From an uncultured Pelagimonas sp. (GTDB taxonomy: Bacteria > Pseudomonadota > Alphaproteobacteria > Rhodobacterales > Rhodobacteraceae), in assembly GCF_947498515.1 (NCBI RefSeq), contig NZ_CANMKO010000007.1:62001-126000 (forward strand): 64,000 bases of DNA. The letters are read 5' to 3'. Below, one piece after another: positions 20,070-28,729 of this stretch. The translations under genes were made by a program, and so were the position numbers. How positions within the stretch are numbered: the first letter of the stretch is position 1; each line of letters begins with the position of its first letter. A model generated the notes under the pieces. The model was not told where the DNA came from. It made no database searches and saw only the letters and a list, made by a program, of their open reading frames with translations.

Positions 20070-20843
20070 CTAACCTGCATCCGCAGGCCGGACAAAAACC
20101 GGTTTGTCTGGTTCTGACATTTCCGGGCGATGCTCATAACCGCCGACATCAAATCCGGTAATCGCATCGGCATCGACCAAGCGGTTTTGAACAATAAACC
20201 GCGCCATAGCCCCGCGTGCACGTTTGGCGAAAAAACTGACGATCTTTGGCGTGCCGTTTTTGTCTTCCATGAACTGCGGAGTGACTACGCGCAATTTCAA
20301 CGTCTTAAGCGGAACTGCGCCAAAGTATTCCTGGCTCGCGCAATTGACCAAAACATCCGTTCCGATCTTGTCTGCCTGCGCGCGCAGTTCTTTGGAGATC
20401 TGATCCCGCCAATAATCGTAAAGGGTCTTACCCCGTCGCGTTTTCAGCCGAGAGCCCATTTCCAATCGATAGGCCTGCATTGCGTCCAACGGGCGTAACA
20501 CCCCATAAAGACCCGACAAAATGCGCAAATGATCTTGTGCCCAAGCCATTTCCGCATTGTCCAATGACGCAGCTTCAAGACCTAAGTATGTATCCCCGGC
20601 AAAAGCCAAGGCCGCAGGCCGGATATCTTCAACACCTGGTGCTTCAGAAAAGGCACGGAACCGGTCGCGGTTTAATCGCGCCAAATCGTCACTCAAATCC
20701 ATCAACCCTTTGAGGTCCCCCAAAGTTTGATTGCGCATTGTTTTGGCCAATCGATTGGCATCTGCGGTCATAACCGGTTCGGTCATGTCGACCTGACGCT
20801 CTGTCCAATCCAGCCGTTTGGCCGGTGAAATCACCACCAACAT
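20070..20843 (-). CDS. yaaA: peroxide stress protein YaaA
   Basis: YaaA lowers free intracellular iron and limits DNA and protein damage during peroxide stress. The protein is 257 residues, the family's usual length. It begins MLVVISPAKRLDW and carries FAGDTYLGLEA, LRPLDAMQAYRLEMG and the C-terminal FFAKRARGAMARFI block diagnostic of the UPF0246 family. It is convergent with the histidine kinase, with only seven bases between the stop codons. Confidence 0.96.
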   Translation of the reverse strand: MLVVISPAKRLDWTERQVDMTEPVMTADANRLAKTMRNQTLGDLKGLMDLSDDLARLNRDRFRAFSEAPGVEDIRPAALAFAGDTYLGLEAASLDNAEMAWAQDHLRILSGLYGVLRPLDAMQAYRLEMGSRLKTRRGKTLYDYWRDQISKELRAQADKIGTDVLVNCASQEYFGAVPLKTLKLRVVTPQFMEDKNGTPKIVSFFAKRARGAMARFIVQNRLVDADAITGFDVGGYEHRPEMSEPDKPVFVRPADAG

Positions 20844-20995
20844 GCGCGCACTCCCTTGCTTTGTTCTTGATTTAGTCCACCACTAACCAAAGGTCCAGCG
20901 CCGCGAAAAAGTGCGGGCATTTTTGCCAGAGTTCTCCGAATCGCGATGTTGCGTTACCCTGGGGGCACTTTTTGAAGCCTTTTTGGAGAAAACCC

Positions 20996-21247
20996 ATGTC
21001 GATTTTACGACTGGCCGCGCTGGCCCCTTTTGCAATTGTTGCAGCAACTTCATCCGCGTCTGCTTGGCAGGACACATCCCATCCCTACCCTTGGGATCGT
21101 GATTGCGACAAGGACAACTGCTTTGAACCCTATACCGCCTATCAGCATGGGCATTATTCGTATTTGAAATGCAAAGACCCGTATAAATACCTGACCTATG
21201 TCAGCGGGAAACTGGCCTGTGTGCCGCGGTTGGGCGCGTCGAACTAA
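20996..21247 (+). CDS. small secreted protein with four cysteines
   Basis: This 83-residue product starts at the ATG at 20996 with TTGGAG upstream; the frame extends to a TTG at 20972, which I reject. A signal peptide (MSILRLAALAPFAIVAATSSASA) is followed by about 60 residues rich in Tyr and Asp, with four cysteines that could form two disulfides in the periplasm. I recognise no family. It is convergent with recQ, leaving only four bases between stops. Confidence 0.7.
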   Translation: MSILRLAALAPFAIVAATSSASAWQDTSHPYPWDRDCDKDNCFEPYTAYQHGHYSYLKCKDPYKYLTYVSGKLACVPRLGASN

Positions 21248-21251
21248 GCGC

Positions 21252-23315
21252 CTAATCGGCAGTATTCAAAACGTCGAGAAAGGCGGGGCCAAAGCGTTCT
21301 GCCTTTTGCTCACCCATACCCGGCATCGCCTCAATCGCAGAGAGGCTGTTTGGACGCATCTTCGCGATTTTGGCCAATGTGGCGTTGGTACAGGACAGGT
21401 ATTTTCCGGTCCCGTCTTCGCCCCGCGCCAATTGCACCTGCGCTTCCATCAATGCGTCGTAAACCGAACCCGCGTTGCTTCCGGCCAATTTGCGGCGAGT
21501 TGGGTGAAGCGTTTCCACGGCACCGGTCACAACTTCCAGAAAAGCCGCGCCATAGCGTTCAAGCTTTTTCGCGCCGACGCCGCTAATCCGCGCCATCTGA
21601 TCCAGTGTCGAAGGCCGGTTTTCAGCTATTTCGATCAAAGTACGGTCGGGGAAAATAACATAGGCGGGCGCGCGGGCGGCTTCGGCCAATGCGCGGCGCT
21701 TAGCTTTGAGCGCCGACAAAAGCGGCGCATCCTCATCGCTGACCAGAGTTTTGACAGCAGGGCGACGTTCCGAGGCTTTTCGGATCATATCCTTGCGCAG
21801 CTGAATGTTTTCTTCACCCCGCAAAATCGGGCGCGCCGCTTCTGTCATGACCAAAGCACCATGGCGTTCTGCATCGGGGCGCATAAGATCATGACCCATC
21901 ATTTGGCGAAACACTGCCTGCCATTGGCCTTTGGTCAAATCTTTGCCCACACCAAAGGTCGGCAAAGTTTCATGGCCGCGCGACAGAACTTTATCGGTTA
22001 AATTTCCAAGCAAAATATCGATCAGATGACCGGCTCCAAAGCTTTCTCCGGTCCGCAGGGCCGCCGACAACGCCTTGCGAACGGCTTCGGTTCCATCAAA
22101 CACCTCTGGCGGGGTATCGCATAGATCGCAATTGCCACAGGGGTCCGCCTCTTCTCCGAAATAGCCCAGCAAAACCCGACGCCGACATCCCTGCGCCTCG
22201 GCCAAACCTAGCAAGGCGTTTAACCGCCCGTGATCCGCGTCGCGCCGTTCAGGTGGGGCCAAACCTTCGTCGATCTGGCTGCGGCGCAGGCGAATGTCAT
22301 CAGGCCCAAACAAGGTCAATGTTTCCGCCGGTGCGCCGTCTCGCCCGGCGCGGCCAATTTCTTGATAGTAGGCCTCGATGCTTTTGGGCAGATCGGAATG
22401 CGCCACCCAGCGGATATCCGGTTTGTCGACCCCCATGCCAAAGGCCACGGTCGCAACAACGATCAACCCGTCTTCGCGTGCAAAACGTGTTTCAACGGTA
22501 CGCCGGTCCTCGGCCTCCATCCCGCCATGGTAAAAACACGTGCTGTGCCCCTGTTCCGCCAAGGCGCGGGAAAGCGTTTCGGTCCGTGCCCGCGTGCCAC
22601 AATACACAATGCCGGATTGCCCTTTGCGGGCGGCAGCAAAGTTCAAAATCTGTTTGCGTGGGCTGTCTTTGGGCTGAAACGCCAGATGGATATTGGGCCG
22701 ATCAAACCCACGCAAGAAACTTTGCGGCGCGTTTCCGTCGAATAGCCGGGTCACAATTTCTTGTTGGGTTTCGCTATCGGCGGTGGCGGTAAAGGCCGCC
22801 AGTGGCACGTCTAGCGCCCGGCGCAATTCTCCAATGCGCAGGTAATCAGGTCGAAAATCATGGCCCCATTGGCTCACGCAATGGGCCTCGTCTACGGCGA
22901 TCAATGAAATGCCCGCTTGGGCCAACATCCGTTGCGTGCCCGAGTTGGCCAATCGCTCAGGTGCGAGATAGAGCAATTTCAACTCGCCGCTGTGCAGCAT
23001 GTCCCAAACCGCGTCGGTCTCTTCTTGGGTATTGCCCGAGGTTAGCGCCCCGGCGGCCACTCCGGCCTCTCTCAAACCGCGGACCTGATCGCGCATCAGG
23101 GCAATCAATGGGGAAATCACCACGGTTACACCGTGGCGCATCAAGGCAGGCAGTTGGAAACAGAGGGATTTTCCGCCACCGGTTGGCATGATCGCCAACA
23201 CGTTTTCACCCCGCGCCACGGCCTCTACAATCTCGCCCTGACCGGGGCGAAAGGCGTCAAAGCCAAAGACATCTTTCAACAGTGCCTCGCTGGGCACGGT
23301 GTCGTCACGTGGCAT
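21252..23315 (-). CDS. recQ: ATP-dependent DNA helicase RecQ
   Basis: A 3'-5' superfamily-2 helicase acting in recombination and fork repair. Visible motifs are GGGKSLCFQLP (Walker A), VDEAHCVSQWGHDFRPDY (DEAH and the aromatic-rich loop), and a four-cysteine zinc region ending CGNCDLCD. Two C-terminal HRDC-like repeats are present, near residues 525-575 and 635-687, each with a conserved G-x-G-x-x-K-x-x-R/E-x-G pattern. Two HRDC units are more than the single one of E. coli RecQ. Its length is 687 residues. Confidence 0.97.
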   Translation of the reverse strand: MPRDDTVPSEALLKDVFGFDAFRPGQGEIVEAVARGENVLAIMPTGGGKSLCFQLPALMRHGVTVVISPLIALMRDQVRGLREAGVAAGALTSGNTQEETDAVWDMLHSGELKLLYLAPERLANSGTQRMLAQAGISLIAVDEAHCVSQWGHDFRPDYLRIGELRRALDVPLAAFTATADSETQQEIVTRLFDGNAPQSFLRGFDRPNIHLAFQPKDSPRKQILNFAAARKGQSGIVYCGTRARTETLSRALAEQGHSTCFYHGGMEAEDRRTVETRFAREDGLIVVATVAFGMGVDKPDIRWVAHSDLPKSIEAYYQEIGRAGRDGAPAETLTLFGPDDIRLRRSQIDEGLAPPERRDADHGRLNALLGLAEAQGCRRRVLLGYFGEEADPCGNCDLCDTPPEVFDGTEAVRKALSAALRTGESFGAGHLIDILLGNLTDKVLSRGHETLPTFGVGKDLTKGQWQAVFRQMMGHDLMRPDAERHGALVMTEAARPILRGEENIQLRKDMIRKASERRPAVKTLVSDEDAPLLSALKAKRRALAEAARAPAYVIFPDRTLIEIAENRPSTLDQMARISGVGAKKLERYGAAFLEVVTGAVETLHPTRRKLAGSNAGSVYDALMEAQVQLARGEDGTGKYLSCTNATLAKIAKMRPNSLSAIEAMPGMGEQKAERFGPAFLDVLNTAD

Positions 23316-23404
23316 GGGTGATCCTGCGGGATTATACTATATCTGCTCTTATCCCGACATTCTCATACTAAGATTCGGTGAATCAAGCCCCAATGGCACA
23401 AACA

Positions 23405-23423
23405 CCACGGGATTACCCCGTGG
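23405..23423 (-). terminator. candidate terminator after yggT
   Basis: A 7-bp perfect stem (23405-23411 with 23417-23423) has a five-base loop. On the minus strand it is followed by the weak T-rich sequence TGTTTGTG, 50 bases past the yggT stop codon. Confidence 0.4.
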
Positions 23424-23472
23424 CGTCATCAATTCGATGCGAATAGGCGGCGATCCGCCCCAACGCTCCGGT

Positions 23473-23766
23473 TTAGTATCCGAAAAACAGCCCAGCGTTG
23501 TTCGCCAAAACAATCCGAATGATCATCAAGCCAATAAGCGCCACCAGTGGGGCAAGGTCCAAACCACCCATTGGCGGCAGAATTTGGCGCAATTTGGAGT
23601 ATAGAGGTTCAAGGATACGGTTTAGTCCGTCCCAAATCTGGGAAACCAGTGGTTGACGCAGATTTAGCACCTGGAAATTTATCAGCCAGCTCATGATCAC
23701 ATGCGCGATGATAAAGAACCAAGCGATGTCCAGTAAAAGCATCAGAATTTGATATAGCGACTGCAT
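23473..23766 (-). CDS. yggT: YggT family membrane protein
   Basis: This 97-residue protein has two hydrophobic hairpins (residues about 5-28 and 70-92) around a conserved middle, with NRILEPLYSKLRQILPPMGGLDLAP typical of YggT. YggT proteins are linked to membrane organisation and osmotic adaptation, but their exact function is unsettled. I chose the ATG at 23766 because GAGG lies seven bases upstream; an upstream in-frame ATG at 23814 adds an unrelated stretch. Confidence 0.9.
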   Translation of the reverse strand: MQSLYQILMLLLDIAWFFIIAHVIMSWLINFQVLNLRQPLVSQIWDGLNRILEPLYSKLRQILPPMGGLDLAPLVALIGLMIIRIVLANNAGLFFGY

Positions 23767-23868
23767 CAGGGGGCCTCGTTGAATGGATCGACCAACACCT
23801 AAGCACCCGAACACAAAAGCGCAAGTTTGCCGCGAGGTTGTGGTTGACGTTCGATGAAAGCTGCGCCA

Positions 23869-23888
23869 CCTGAACCGAATAGTTCAGG
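23869..23888 (+). promoter_or_regulatory. hairpin overlapping the thioesterase ribosome-binding site
   Basis: CCTGAAC (23869-23875) is the exact complement of 23882-23888, with a six-base loop. The right arm contains the AGG of the AGGAG Shine-Dalgarno sequence for the ATG at 23897, so folding would partly block initiation. Confidence 0.4.
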
Positions 23889-23896
23889 AGCGCGCA

Positions 23897-24442
23897 ATGT
23901 ATCCCTTTATTCGAATGACCAAAGGCCTTCTTCTTAGTCGCAAGGCCCCCAAGATGGACCTTCTCGATACGCATGTGTCTCACCACATGTGCTGGCCTTG
24001 GGATATTGATCTGTGGATGGAGCTGAACAATGGCCGGACGCTGACCCTTTACGATTTGGGCCGCCTGCCCGCCGGGGATCGCGCCGGCATGTATGGGCCG
24101 ATGAAAGACAACAAATGGGGCATGACCGTTGCCGGATCGGTGATCCGCTATCGTCGCCGCGTTCGCATGTTTGAGAAATTCGAAATGCGCACCCGGATGT
24201 TGGGATGGGACAAGCGGTTTTTCTACATGGATCAAAGCAGTTGGAAGACCGACGGGGAATGTTCAAGCCACGTGGTGTTGCGCATGGCGCTCACCGGAAA
24301 AACCGGCATTGTGGACCCGCAAAACATGATGGATCTGCTCAAACCGGGCGCGACGTCGCCCGATCTTCCGGAATGGGTGCAAAAGTGGAAAGAGGCCGAG
24401 GGTATGCGCCCGTGGCCGCCGGTAAAAACCGACGCGACCTAG
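23897..24442 (+). CDS. hotdog-fold acyl-CoA thioesterase
   Basis: This 181-residue protein has a 4HBT-type active-site region (WDIDLWMELNNGRTLTLYDLGR, with the Asp and Asn expected) near residues 34-55. A central strand follows (TVAGSVIRYRRRVRMFEKF), typical of the acyl-ACP thioesterase / YbgC-like branch. It hydrolyses an acyl thioester of unknown chain. It reads towards the transporter gene, with a gap of at most 67 bases. Confidence 0.85.
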   Translation: MYPFIRMTKGLLLSRKAPKMDLLDTHVSHHMCWPWDIDLWMELNNGRTLTLYDLGRLPAGDRAGMYGPMKDNKWGMTVAGSVIRYRRRVRMFEKFEMRTRMLGWDKRFFYMDQSSWKTDGECSSHVVLRMALTGKTGIVDPQNMMDLLKPGATSPDLPEWVQKWKEAEGMRPWPPVKTDAT

Positions 24443-24509
24443 GTAATCCTTGCTACTGCCCCCCGAACAGGATTCTATGCCCGCAAACGGGCGGGGGCAT
24501 CTAGACCAC

Positions 24510-25838
24510 ATGGAAGACACATCACTACGCAAGCGTATATGGGGCTGGTTCTTTTTCGATTGGGCCTCTCAACCCTATAACACCTTACTGCTGACCTTCA
24601 TTTTTGGCCCCTATGTCAAAGATTTGATGGGCGATGGAACCGCCGCCCAAGCCGCGTGGGGATATGGCATCGCCGCTGCGGGTATCGTCATTGCCCTTCT
24701 CGCGCCGATCCTTGGAGCGATTGCGGATACCGGCGGCAACCGGCTGCGGTTTATCTGGGGCTTTTCTGTTCTGTATGTGCTTGGCTCTTCGATGCTTTGG
24801 TTCGCCGATCCGAATGATTTCAACCTGTATGGCACCCTGTTCTTCTTTGCCATCGGCCTGATCGGCATGGAATTTGCCACGATTTTCACCAACTCGATGC
24901 TTCCCGATCTTGGCCCAAAAGAAGAAATCGGTCGCATTTCCGGCAATGGCTGGGCGTTTGGCTATGTAGGTGGGTTGATTGCCTTGGTGACCATGCTCGT
25001 GTTCTTTGCCGAAAGCAAAACCACCGGAAAAACCCTGATCGGTCTTGACCCTCTCTTTGGTCTCGATCCCAAAAATCGCGAAGGCACCCGTGCCGTTGGC
25101 CCATTAACAGCCATCTGGTACATCATTTTCATGGTGCCGTTTTTCCTGTGGGTGCGCGATCCGCGCCAGCACGCCGCGCCCAAGGGCGCCGTCGGCAAGG
25201 CCCTGCGTCAGCTTTGGAAAACCGTCACTTCCCTGCCCAACCACCCGTCACGCTTTGCCTACCTTGGCTCATCGATGTTTTATCGCGATGCTCTCAATGG
25301 CATGTACACCTTTGGCGGTATCTATGCTGCGGGGGTCTTGGGCTGGTCTGTTGTTGACGTCGGTGTCTTTGGCATCTTGGCGATCCTGGCCGGGGCGATT
25401 TTTGCCAAAATCGGTGGCCATTTGGATGACCGTTTCGGCCCGAAACCTGTCATAACAACCTGTGTTTGGATTCTCATGGGGGTTGGTATTGGCATCGTGA
25501 TGATCCGCCCCGATAGCCTGTTTGGCGTCGCGCTCCCAGAAGGATCAAACCTCCCCAATATCGCGTTTTATATCTTTGGCGCTTGTATTGGGGCCGCCGG
25601 CGGTGTGATCCAATCGGCGTCCCGCACCATGATGGTTCGCCAAGCAGACCCTGAGCGCATGACCGAAGCCTTTGGTCTCTATGCTTTGTCGGGCAAGGCA
25701 ACCTCGTTCCTTGCGCCTCTGTCGATTGCCATCGTCACCTCCCTGACTGGCTCCCAATCTCTCGGCATCACTCCGCTTATCGGGCTTTTCGTAATCGGGT
25801 TGGTTCTGCTACGCTGGGTTAACGCGGACGGAGATTGA
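24510..25838 (+). CDS. UMF1-type major facilitator transporter
   Basis: A 12-helix transporter of the UMF1 / Atg22-like MFS branch, recognised from the opening RKRIWGWFFFDWASQPYNT and the overall hydropathy. I use the ATG at 24510, which places the family motif close to the N-terminus as usual. An ATG at 24477 has a better ribosome-binding site (AGGA) and would add eleven residues. The substrate is unknown. Its stop codon lies five bases before the mepA start, so the two are likely co-transcribed. Confidence 0.88.
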   Translation: MEDTSLRKRIWGWFFFDWASQPYNTLLLTFIFGPYVKDLMGDGTAAQAAWGYGIAAAGIVIALLAPILGAIADTGGNRLRFIWGFSVLYVLGSSMLWFADPNDFNLYGTLFFFAIGLIGMEFATIFTNSMLPDLGPKEEIGRISGNGWAFGYVGGLIALVTMLVFFAESKTTGKTLIGLDPLFGLDPKNREGTRAVGPLTAIWYIIFMVPFFLWVRDPRQHAAPKGAVGKALRQLWKTVTSLPNHPSRFAYLGSSMFYRDALNGMYTFGGIYAAGVLGWSVVDVGVFGILAILAGAIFAKIGGHLDDRFGPKPVITTCVWILMGVGIGIVMIRPDSLFGVALPEGSNLPNIAFYIFGACIGAAGGVIQSASRTMMVRQADPERMTEAFGLYALSGKATSFLAPLSIAIVTSLTGSQSLGITPLIGLFVIGLVLLRWVNADGD

Positions 25839-25843
25839 TTGGT

Positions 25844-26782
25844 ATGTTTCGAGCATTGATTTTGGTGACCTTAATAGCGAGCCTCTCGGCCTGTGGGGGC
25901 GAGCGCGGCAAAAGCCGGAAAAACTCTGCACGGACAACCCCGGTCGAACGCAGCATTGACCCAATCCTATCAACCAAACAGGCCAAACAGCTGTTTGGGG
26001 CCAAAGCAACCGCCAGCGATCAATCCTCGGCCCCCTTCGGGAGCTATGCCAAAGGCTGTTTGGCAGGCGGAGAACAATTGGCGGAAACCGGCCCGACGTG
26101 GCAGGCCATGCGCCTATCGCGAAACCGCAATTGGGGCCATCCCGTTTTACTTGACTATGCCAAAGACCTGAGCCGAAAAGCCGCCAAGCAACCGGGGTGG
26201 GATGGTCTCTATTTCGGTGACTTTAGCCAGCCGCGCGGCGGACCCATGCTCACCGGTCACCGCAGCCACCAGATCGGGCTAGACGCCGATATTTGGCTCC
26301 GTCCTGCGGATAACTTGAACCTATCCGTGAAAGATCGTGAAAACATCTCGTCGATCTCTATGCGCCGCTCGTCCGGGGCCTATACGAACAACAATTGGAC
26401 CCGCTCGCATCACGAAATCCTCAAGGCCGCCGCAAGCGACCCACGTGTGGCGCGCATTTTCATTTTCCCCGGTGCAAAAGTCAAAATGTGCAATGACGAA
26501 AAGGGCGATCGCGCTTGGCTCCGCAAAGTTCGACCATGGTGGGGGCATCACTACCATTTCCATGTGCGTTTGAACTGCCCAAAAGGGATGAAAGGTTGTG
26601 TGGACCAAAACCCGATCCCCAAGGGTGATGGCTGTGCCGAGGCGCAGGGCTGGGTTGACCGCATTCTGAATCCGCCCCCACCTAAACCGCGCGATCCAAA
26701 CGCCCCAAAACCAAAACCGCGCCGCGAATTGACGATGGGTGACTTGCCCAACGCCTGTGTCGGTGTTTTGGCGGCAAAATAG
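25844..26782 (+). CDS. mepA: penicillin-insensitive murein endopeptidase, lipoprotein
   Basis: MepA is a LAS-type zinc metallopeptidase that cuts D-Ala-mDAP cross-links in peptidoglycan. The start at 25844 gives a lipoprotein signal peptide with lipobox LSAC near residue 17. Zinc-site motifs are present: HRSHQIGLDADIW (H-x6-D type) and the HHYHFHVRL block. A proline-rich segment (PPPPKPRDPNAPKPKPRR) precedes the C-terminus. Its stop codon is directly followed by the next ATG, so the two genes are coupled. Confidence 0.94.
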   Translation: MFRALILVTLIASLSACGGERGKSRKNSARTTPVERSIDPILSTKQAKQLFGAKATASDQSSAPFGSYAKGCLAGGEQLAETGPTWQAMRLSRNRNWGHPVLLDYAKDLSRKAAKQPGWDGLYFGDFSQPRGGPMLTGHRSHQIGLDADIWLRPADNLNLSVKDRENISSISMRRSSGAYTNNNWTRSHHEILKAAASDPRVARIFIFPGAKVKMCNDEKGDRAWLRKVRPWWGHHYHFHVRLNCPKGMKGCVDQNPIPKGDGCAEAQGWVDRILNPPPPKPRDPNAPKPKPRRELTMGDLPNACVGVLAAK

Positions 26783-27682
26783 ATGAAACCCACATCATTG
26801 AGCAGCATCGCCGCATTTGCCGTGGCGATACTTACCCTGTGGGCCCTCGCCGCCCCGGCGGCATCGCCGCGCAAGGTTCAGTTTGTCGGAAGCTACACGT
26901 GGCCGAGCTCTGCCCACAATCTGGGTGGCTTCTCCGGCCTAGAACTCTCGGACAATGGCCGCGATTTCACTGTGATCAGCGACCGCGCCGGCCTGTTCAC
27001 CGGATCTTTCAAACGAAACGGCTTGCGCATCACTGGCGTTTCAACTGGCGGGCCCATTCGTCTAAGGGACCCAAAAGGCCGTGCGCTCAAAGGCTGGCGT
27101 GCGGATTCCGAAGGCTTGGCCATTGGCCCGGACGGACGGGTATTTGTATCCTTTGAAGGCGACCATCGTGTCTGGTCTTACACCAATCACAAACGGGCCG
27201 CCCGTGTCCCAAGCGACAAAGCCTTTGAAGCTTTTCAAGGCAACTCCGGGCTGGAAGCACTGGCGATCGACGCGAAAGGACAGCTTTTCGCGATTCCCGA
27301 GCGATCCGGCAAACTCACCCGCCCCTTCCCGGTTTGGCGCTACAGCGGCAAACGATGGACCACCCCTTTTTCACTTCGTCGCGACGGTGGGTTCCTACCG
27401 GTTGGGGCCGATTTTGGACCCGATGGAAAGCTCTACCTTTTAGAACGCGAATTTACCGGCTTTGGGTTTCGGTCCCGTGTGCGCCGCTTTTCCCTGTCCA
27501 ATACCCAAGTCAAATCCGAAGAAACACTCTTAGAAACAAATGTTTGGCGTCACGACAATCTCGAAGGCTTGTCGGTTTGGCGCGACGCGTCTGGCCATAT
27601 TCGCTTGACCATGGTTTCGGATGATAACTTCCGCAAACTGCAACGCACCGAATTCGTCGAATACCGGGTGCTCAAAAACTAA
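26783..27682 (+). CDS. exported esterase-like protein of the phytase-like family
   Basis: This 299-residue protein has a signal peptide (hydrophobic core AAFAVAILTLWALAAPAA) followed by a beta-propeller-like pattern (GGFSGLELSDNGRDFTVISDRA, DSEGLAIGPDGRVFVSFEG, NLEGLSVWRD) typical of the esterase-like-activity-of-phytase domain (PF13449). The substrate is uncertain. It starts immediately after the mepA stop codon, which suggests a shared transcript. Confidence 0.85.
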   Translation: MKPTSLSSIAAFAVAILTLWALAAPAASPRKVQFVGSYTWPSSAHNLGGFSGLELSDNGRDFTVISDRAGLFTGSFKRNGLRITGVSTGGPIRLRDPKGRALKGWRADSEGLAIGPDGRVFVSFEGDHRVWSYTNHKRAARVPSDKAFEAFQGNSGLEALAIDAKGQLFAIPERSGKLTRPFPVWRYSGKRWTTPFSLRRDGGFLPVGADFGPDGKLYLLEREFTGFGFRSRVRRFSLSNTQVKSEETLLETNVWRHDNLEGLSVWRDASGHIRLTMVSDDNFRKLQRTEFVEYRVLKN

Positions 27683-27774
27683 ACACTTGCGCCAATGCGC
27701 CGCAGTCGTTAAACGCCGCCTGTCCGAAATGACTCGGGCCAAGTCCCCGCAACCTTGCAAAAACGGGTCCATAC

Positions 27775-28416
27775 ATGACACGCACGCATATTCCTGGCAT
27801 CCTTGCCATGGCAGCCATTGTTCTGGCTTCCAACATTCTCGTCCAATTCCTGTTCGGCCAATGGCTGACTTGGGGCGCTTTTACCTATCCGCTCGCCTTT
27901 TTGGTCACTGACCTGATGAACCGCATCTATGGTGCCCAAGCCGCCCGCAAAGTTGTCTTTGTTGGTTTTATTGTCGGCGTCATCTGTTCGCTAATCGGCA
28001 CCCAGATCATGTTGCAGGGTGATGGCTACACCTTCCCCGCCGTGACATTGCGCATCGCTCTTGGCTCTGGTCTTGCCTTCTTGACTGCTCAATTGATGGA
28101 CGTTGCGATATTTGATCGTCTGCGTAGTGGCGCGTGGTGGCGTGCGCCGCTGGCCTCAACTTTGGTCGGCTCGTCGCTTGATACGGCGATTTTCTTCACT
28201 ATCGCATTCTCGTCTCAATTGGTGTTTTTGGAACCCGGCAATGACGTCAGCTGGGCCAACGAAGCGATCCCAATGTTGGGTGCGGGTCCGGTTGCGCCAC
28301 TTTGGGTGTCGCTGGCGGTGGCCGATTGGATGGTCAAACTGAGCCTTGCCCTGATCGCACTCATTCCGTTCCGAATGATCGTTTCGCGGGCAGGGGCCGT
28401 AAATACTACCGCTTGA
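27775..28416 (+). CDS. queuosine-precursor transporter family (YhhQ/VUT) membrane protein
   Basis: This 213-residue protein has about six membrane helices and the family signature FTYPLAFLVTDLMNRIYGAQAARKVVF near residues 40-66. Members import queuine or preQ0/preQ1 for tRNA modification. I looked for a preQ1 riboswitch in the 92-base gap upstream and found no convincing match. It is 123 bases upstream of the strong-ribosome-site mini-ORF described below. Confidence 0.88.
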   Translation: MTRTHIPGILAMAAIVLASNILVQFLFGQWLTWGAFTYPLAFLVTDLMNRIYGAQAARKVVFVGFIVGVICSLIGTQIMLQGDGYTFPAVTLRIALGSGLAFLTAQLMDVAIFDRLRSGAWWRAPLASTLVGSSLDTAIFFTIAFSSQLVFLEPGNDVSWANEAIPMLGAGPVAPLWVSLAVADWMVKLSLALIALIPFRMIVSRAGAVNTTA

Positions 28417-28439
28417 AGCAAAGAAAACACTTTGTGGTT

Positions 28440-28492
28440 TTGCCATGTCATGGCAACATCATGTTGAGGCAACAAATTTGAAACACGTTTCA
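28440..28492 (+). promoter_or_regulatory. cluster of three inverted repeats
   Basis: Three dyads follow each other: 28440-28456 (arms TTGCCATG/CATGGCAA, one-base centre), 28462-28474 (TGTTG/CAACA) and 28479-28492 (TGAAAC/GTTTCA). They lie after the transporter stop and before the mini-ORF's ribosome site, where an operator/promoter for the following unit is expected. No T-tract marks them as terminators. Confidence 0.4.
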
Positions 28493-28539
28493 GATAGGCT
28501 GACCTCATCGCGTTTTAACAGCTGAAAGGAGGTGATCCA

Positions 28540-28596
28540 GTGATTAGAGAACCATTGGAGAAGGGTGTAGGGACAATTCGAGAGGCTGAGCTCTAG
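28540..28596 (+). CDS. 18-codon mini-ORF with an extreme Shine-Dalgarno sequence
   Basis: Bases 28524-28540 are the exact complement of the last 17 bases of a typical 16S rRNA (ending GGATCACCTCCTTTC). A GTG seven bases after the GGAGG core opens the 18-codon frame MIREPLEKGVGTIREAEL, ending TAG. A strong intrinsic terminator follows about 65 bases later, then arfB. It may be a leader peptide, a small protein, or a ribosome-binding decoy RNA. It is also conceivable that the match is a chance rRNA-like fragment. No family is recognised. Confidence 0.4.
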   Translation: MIREPLEKGVGTIREAEL

Positions 28597-28662
28597 GGTA
28601 ACTCCGGGCAACTGCCTATCAAATTGGCGAGCAGCCTAACCGGCCCCGCCTCCGTATTCTCG

Positions 28663-28693
28663 AAGGGTCGTCCCACGGGCGGCCCTTTTAGCT
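28663..28693 (+). terminator. intrinsic terminator between mini-ORF and arfB
   Basis: An 11-bp stem (28663-28673 with 28677-28687, two G-T pairs) has a three-base loop and is followed by TT and further T-rich sequence. It faces the plus strand, 39 bases before the arfB ATG. It either ends the upstream unit or acts as an attenuator of arfB. Confidence 0.75.
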
Positions 28694-28729
28694 TTCTAAT
28701 AAAAACCGCAGCCAATATCGGGGGATCTG

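Noticed and set aside
27683-27774. preQ1 riboswitch before the queuosine-precursor transporter
   Set aside because: I could not fit the short preQ1-I pseudoknot or the larger classes to these bases.
28524-28540. Remnant of a 16S rRNA gene
   Set aside because: The match stops exactly after 17 bases on both sides and is well placed as a ribosome-binding site before a GTG, so a functional site is the simpler reading, though not proven.
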